Assembly: GCA_016198605.1 (NCBI GenBank)
Contig: JACQIG010000028.1
Coordinates: forward strand, 1-5,413
Direction of reading: 5' to 3'
From: Candidatus Aenigmatarchaeota archaeon
GTDB taxonomy: Archaea; Aenigmatarchaeota; Aenigmatarchaeia; QMZP01
Length of the DNA stretch: 5,413 nucleotides
The stretch's first letter is position 1, and each line of letters starts with the position of its first letter. Below the pieces are notes generated by a model. It saw nothing but the letters and a program-made list of their open reading frames with translations. It had not been told where the DNA came from and did not search any database. Positions 4,778 to 5,413 of this stretch are shown here, piece by piece. A program made the position numbers and the translations under genes.

Positions 4778-5191
4778 TTATTGCTGCTGGCCTGGTGCCT
4801 GCCCGGCCCTGACAAGGCCTTCAAGCGACTCCCTTGCCAGTGAGTAGATTTCTTTGCTGTAAGTTTCTGCCCCATCTTTCCATAATACCTGCATAAAGAA
4901 TTGGTCTTCGTTCGTTCTATCAGTGCAATATCCAGGATATATCTCCCTTGCCAAATCAATGCAATATCCATCAAGCTCTCCGTCAAAAGCCAGGTCCGTA
5001 TATTTGACATTGAAGCCCCTGCCCTGTAGAACAATCTCTGCGCCGCTAACGCTTTTTGCAACAGTCCCTTTCATTCCATTATACTCAAATGTCCCTGTTG
5101 CGCTTGGCCTTGCGTCCCCGCACCCTGCGGCAAATCCTGCAATGGCCAAGGCAGCTGCGCCATTCCTCACATAATCGCCAATCTTTGCCAT
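4778..5191 (-). CDS. Small predicted lipoprotein of unknown family
   Basis: 137 residues from ATG 5191. The longer frame opens with GTG at 5200, but that codon overlaps the GGTGA Shine-Dalgarno (5197-5201), which sits 5 nt before ATG 5191. Residues ~10-24 form a short Ala-rich hydrophobic segment ending AGFAAGC, a lipobox-like site with C24 as the likely lipidated residue; the -3 position is Ala instead of the usual Leu. The mature part is hydrophilic. It includes YTDLAFDGELDGYC (64-77), whose D66...D70-G-x-x-D74 spacing recalls Ca2+-binding DxxxDGxxD loops, and a Cys pair C77/C89 that could form a disulfide outside the cell. The tail (119-137, EGLVRAGQAPGQQQ) is probably disordered. I do not recognise the family. 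It is a single gene divergent from the DUF5679-like gene. Confidence 0.75.
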   Translation of the reverse strand: MAKIGDYVRNGAAALAIAGFAAGCGDARPSATGTFEYNGMKGTVAKSVSGAEIVLQGRGFNVKYTDLAFDGELDGYCIDLAREIYPGYCTDRTNEDQFFMQVLWKDGAETYSKEIYSLARESLEGLVRAGQAPGQQQ

Positions 5192-5196
5192 ATCGG

Positions 5197-5201
5197 TCAC
5201 C
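5197..5201 (-). promoter_or_regulatory. Shine-Dalgarno GGTGA deciding the lipoprotein start
   Basis: Read on the minus strand, GGTGA is followed by CCGAT and ATG 5191. The GTG inside it (5200-5198) is the formal start of the longer frame but cannot be both ribosome site and start. Confidence 0.65.
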
Positions 5202-5225
5202 TTACTGCATTATTGCGGGGTTAAG

Positions 5226-5233
5226 CATTTAAG
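5226..5233 (-). promoter_or_regulatory. TATA box CTTAAATG for the lipoprotein gene
   Basis: The centre (5229.5) predicts transcription from about 5203, giving a leader of about 12 nt that just contains the GGTGA motif. The surrounding sequence has TTAAGC twice in direct orientation on the plus strand (5221-5226 and 5229-5234), so the exact box register could be shifted. Confidence 0.5.
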
Positions 5234-5245
5234 CTTTTCCTATTC

Positions 5246-5256
5246 CCCACTGTGGG
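5246..5256. promoter_or_regulatory. Perfect 11-bp palindrome CCCACTGTGGG upstream of the lipoprotein promoter
   Basis: Two 5-bp arms (5246-5250, 5252-5256) surround one central base. It lies 12 bp upstream of the lipoprotein TATA box and 17 bp before the TCACG repeats of the opposite promoter. A dimeric regulator site is possible; an 11-bp perfect palindrome can also arise by chance. Confidence 0.3.
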
Positions 5257-5273
5257 ATGGTTACAATGTGCAT

Positions 5274-5301
5274 TTTCACGCTCATTTCACGCTCATTCAC
5301 G
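5274..5301 (+). repeat. 11-bp direct repeat TTTCACGCTCA x2 plus partial copy, abutting a TATA box
   Basis: Exact copies occupy 5274-5284 and 5285-5295, and TTCACG follows at 5296-5301, directly joined to TATATAAG. The TCACG cores begin at 5276, 5287 and 5297, about one helical turn apart; a fourth TCACG begins at 5313 just after the box. This is the layout of a multi-site operator or activator array. Confidence 0.6.
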
Positions 5302-5309
5302 TATATAAG
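5302..5309 (+). promoter_or_regulatory. TATA box TATATAAG upstream of the DUF5679-like gene
   Basis: This is the best TATA match in the window. Its centre (5305.5) predicts transcription start near 5332 and a leader of about 50 nt. A second box, CTATAAGC at 5329-5336, would start near 5359, and TTTAAATG at 5355-5362 is a third candidate, too close for the ATG at 5382 unless the mRNA is leaderless. Confidence 0.55.
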
Positions 5310-5367
5310 CACTCACGGACAAAAATATCTATAAGCGATTTGCAATATTAGATGTTTAAATGCATTA

Positions 5368-5373
5368 GGAGGT
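5368..5373 (+). promoter_or_regulatory. Strong Shine-Dalgarno GGAGGT for the gene at 5382
   Basis: GGAGGT lies 8 nt before ATG 5382 and only 1 nt before the out-of-frame ATG at 5375, so it selects 5382. It is the strongest ribosome site in the window, unlike the leaderless genes nearby. Confidence 0.8.
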
Positions 5374-5381
5374 AATGGAAA

Positions 5382-5413
5382 ATGCCACAGGCTTATTGCG
5401 TGAAGTGCAAGGC
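5382..5413 (+). CDS. Small zinc-ribbon protein, DUF5679-like (3' partial)
   Basis: Only ten full codons are visible: MPQAYCVKCK, then GC of an Ala codon. The start MxxAYCVKCxA with a C-x2-C knuckle is what I recall for the DUF5679 family of short zinc-ribbon proteins, common in archaea and some bacteria. A second C-x2-C knuckle is expected just beyond the window edge, completing a four-Cys zinc site; this cannot be seen. The molecular role of the family is unknown to me. The start is fixed by GGAGGT at 5368-5373. The elaborate upstream region (TCACG array, two or three TATA boxes, possible short upstream frame) suggests it is regulated. Confidence 0.75.
   Translation, partial: MPQAYCVKCK

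Noticed and set aside
4571..4843. Plus-strand frame across the histone gene
   Set aside because: It is antisense to an unmistakable histone fold.
4750..5061. Minus-strand 103-codon frame overlapping the lipoprotein gene
   Set aside because: It is in a different frame of the same strand, has no ribosome site, and runs through the histone promoter; the lipoprotein frame has signal-peptide and SD support.
5274..5301. CRISPR array
   Set aside because: The repeats are 11 bp and directly adjacent with no spacers.
5266..5334. 22-codon plus-strand frame over the TCACG repeats
   Set aside because: There is no ribosome site, and it would begin upstream of the predicted transcription start; the repeats look regulatory.

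Overview
The window looks like a piece of a compact archaeal chromosome, most likely from a DPANN-type lineage. Four things point there. One is an archaeal histone-fold gene. Another is secreted proteins with the WNLIS...GYW and PHQFYGSV architectures that I associate with DPANN surface proteins. Initiation regions also look archaeal, with AT-rich TATA-like boxes about 26 nt upstream of leaderless starts or about 37 nt upstream of starts carrying a GGTG(A) Shine-Dalgarno. Finally, there are many tiny genes packed head-to-head and tail-to-tail. I cannot name the phylum from the sequence alone.

Layout. Bases 1-1727 (+) are the 3' part of a large secreted protein: eight 31-residue Cys/Asp-rich repeats (DUF4215/Myxo_disulf_rpt type), a Cys-rich domain and two tandem WNLI...GYW modules. 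Bases 1791-2642 (+) encode a second surface protein with a signal peptide, a 13-Gly linker, two thrombospondin-like Cys modules and a C-terminal membrane anchor. From 2637 to 3206 lie two small unknown genes, divergent from each other and overlapping their convergent neighbours by 4-6 nt. From 3203 to 3596 (-) lie a small three-helix membrane protein and, upstream of it, a 29-codon gene for an extremely basic peptide that resembles the bS22/mS38 (AURKAIP1/COX24) ribosomal mini-proteins, with eL41 as the alternative. It is divergent from a single-domain cupin at 3639-3980 (+), and the two promoters interleave in 42 bp. From 3999 to 5191 (-) lie a 2H cyclic-phosphodiesterase-like gene, a histone gene directly upstream of it, and a small predicted lipoprotein. 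At the right edge (+) the first 32 nt of a zinc-ribbon gene (DUF5679-like) appear behind an unusually rich control region.

How the genes relate. The first two genes are cell-envelope components. The histone and the 2H phosphoesterase are separated by 4 nt and are almost certainly co-transcribed, pairing chromatin with RNA-end metabolism. The other genes are mostly single-gene units with their own promoters.

Several starts differ from the longest open frame: 1791, 2985, 3639, 4740 and 5191 are preferred. The items most worth following are the 29-codon gene at 3507-3596, the TCACG repeat array before the gene at 5382, and the palindromes in the divergent promoter regions. I found no tRNA, rRNA, CRISPR array, insertion sequence or convincing terminator. 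No gene-free stretch exceeds 300 bases; the longest is 5192-5381, about 190 nt, and it is filled by two divergent promoters.
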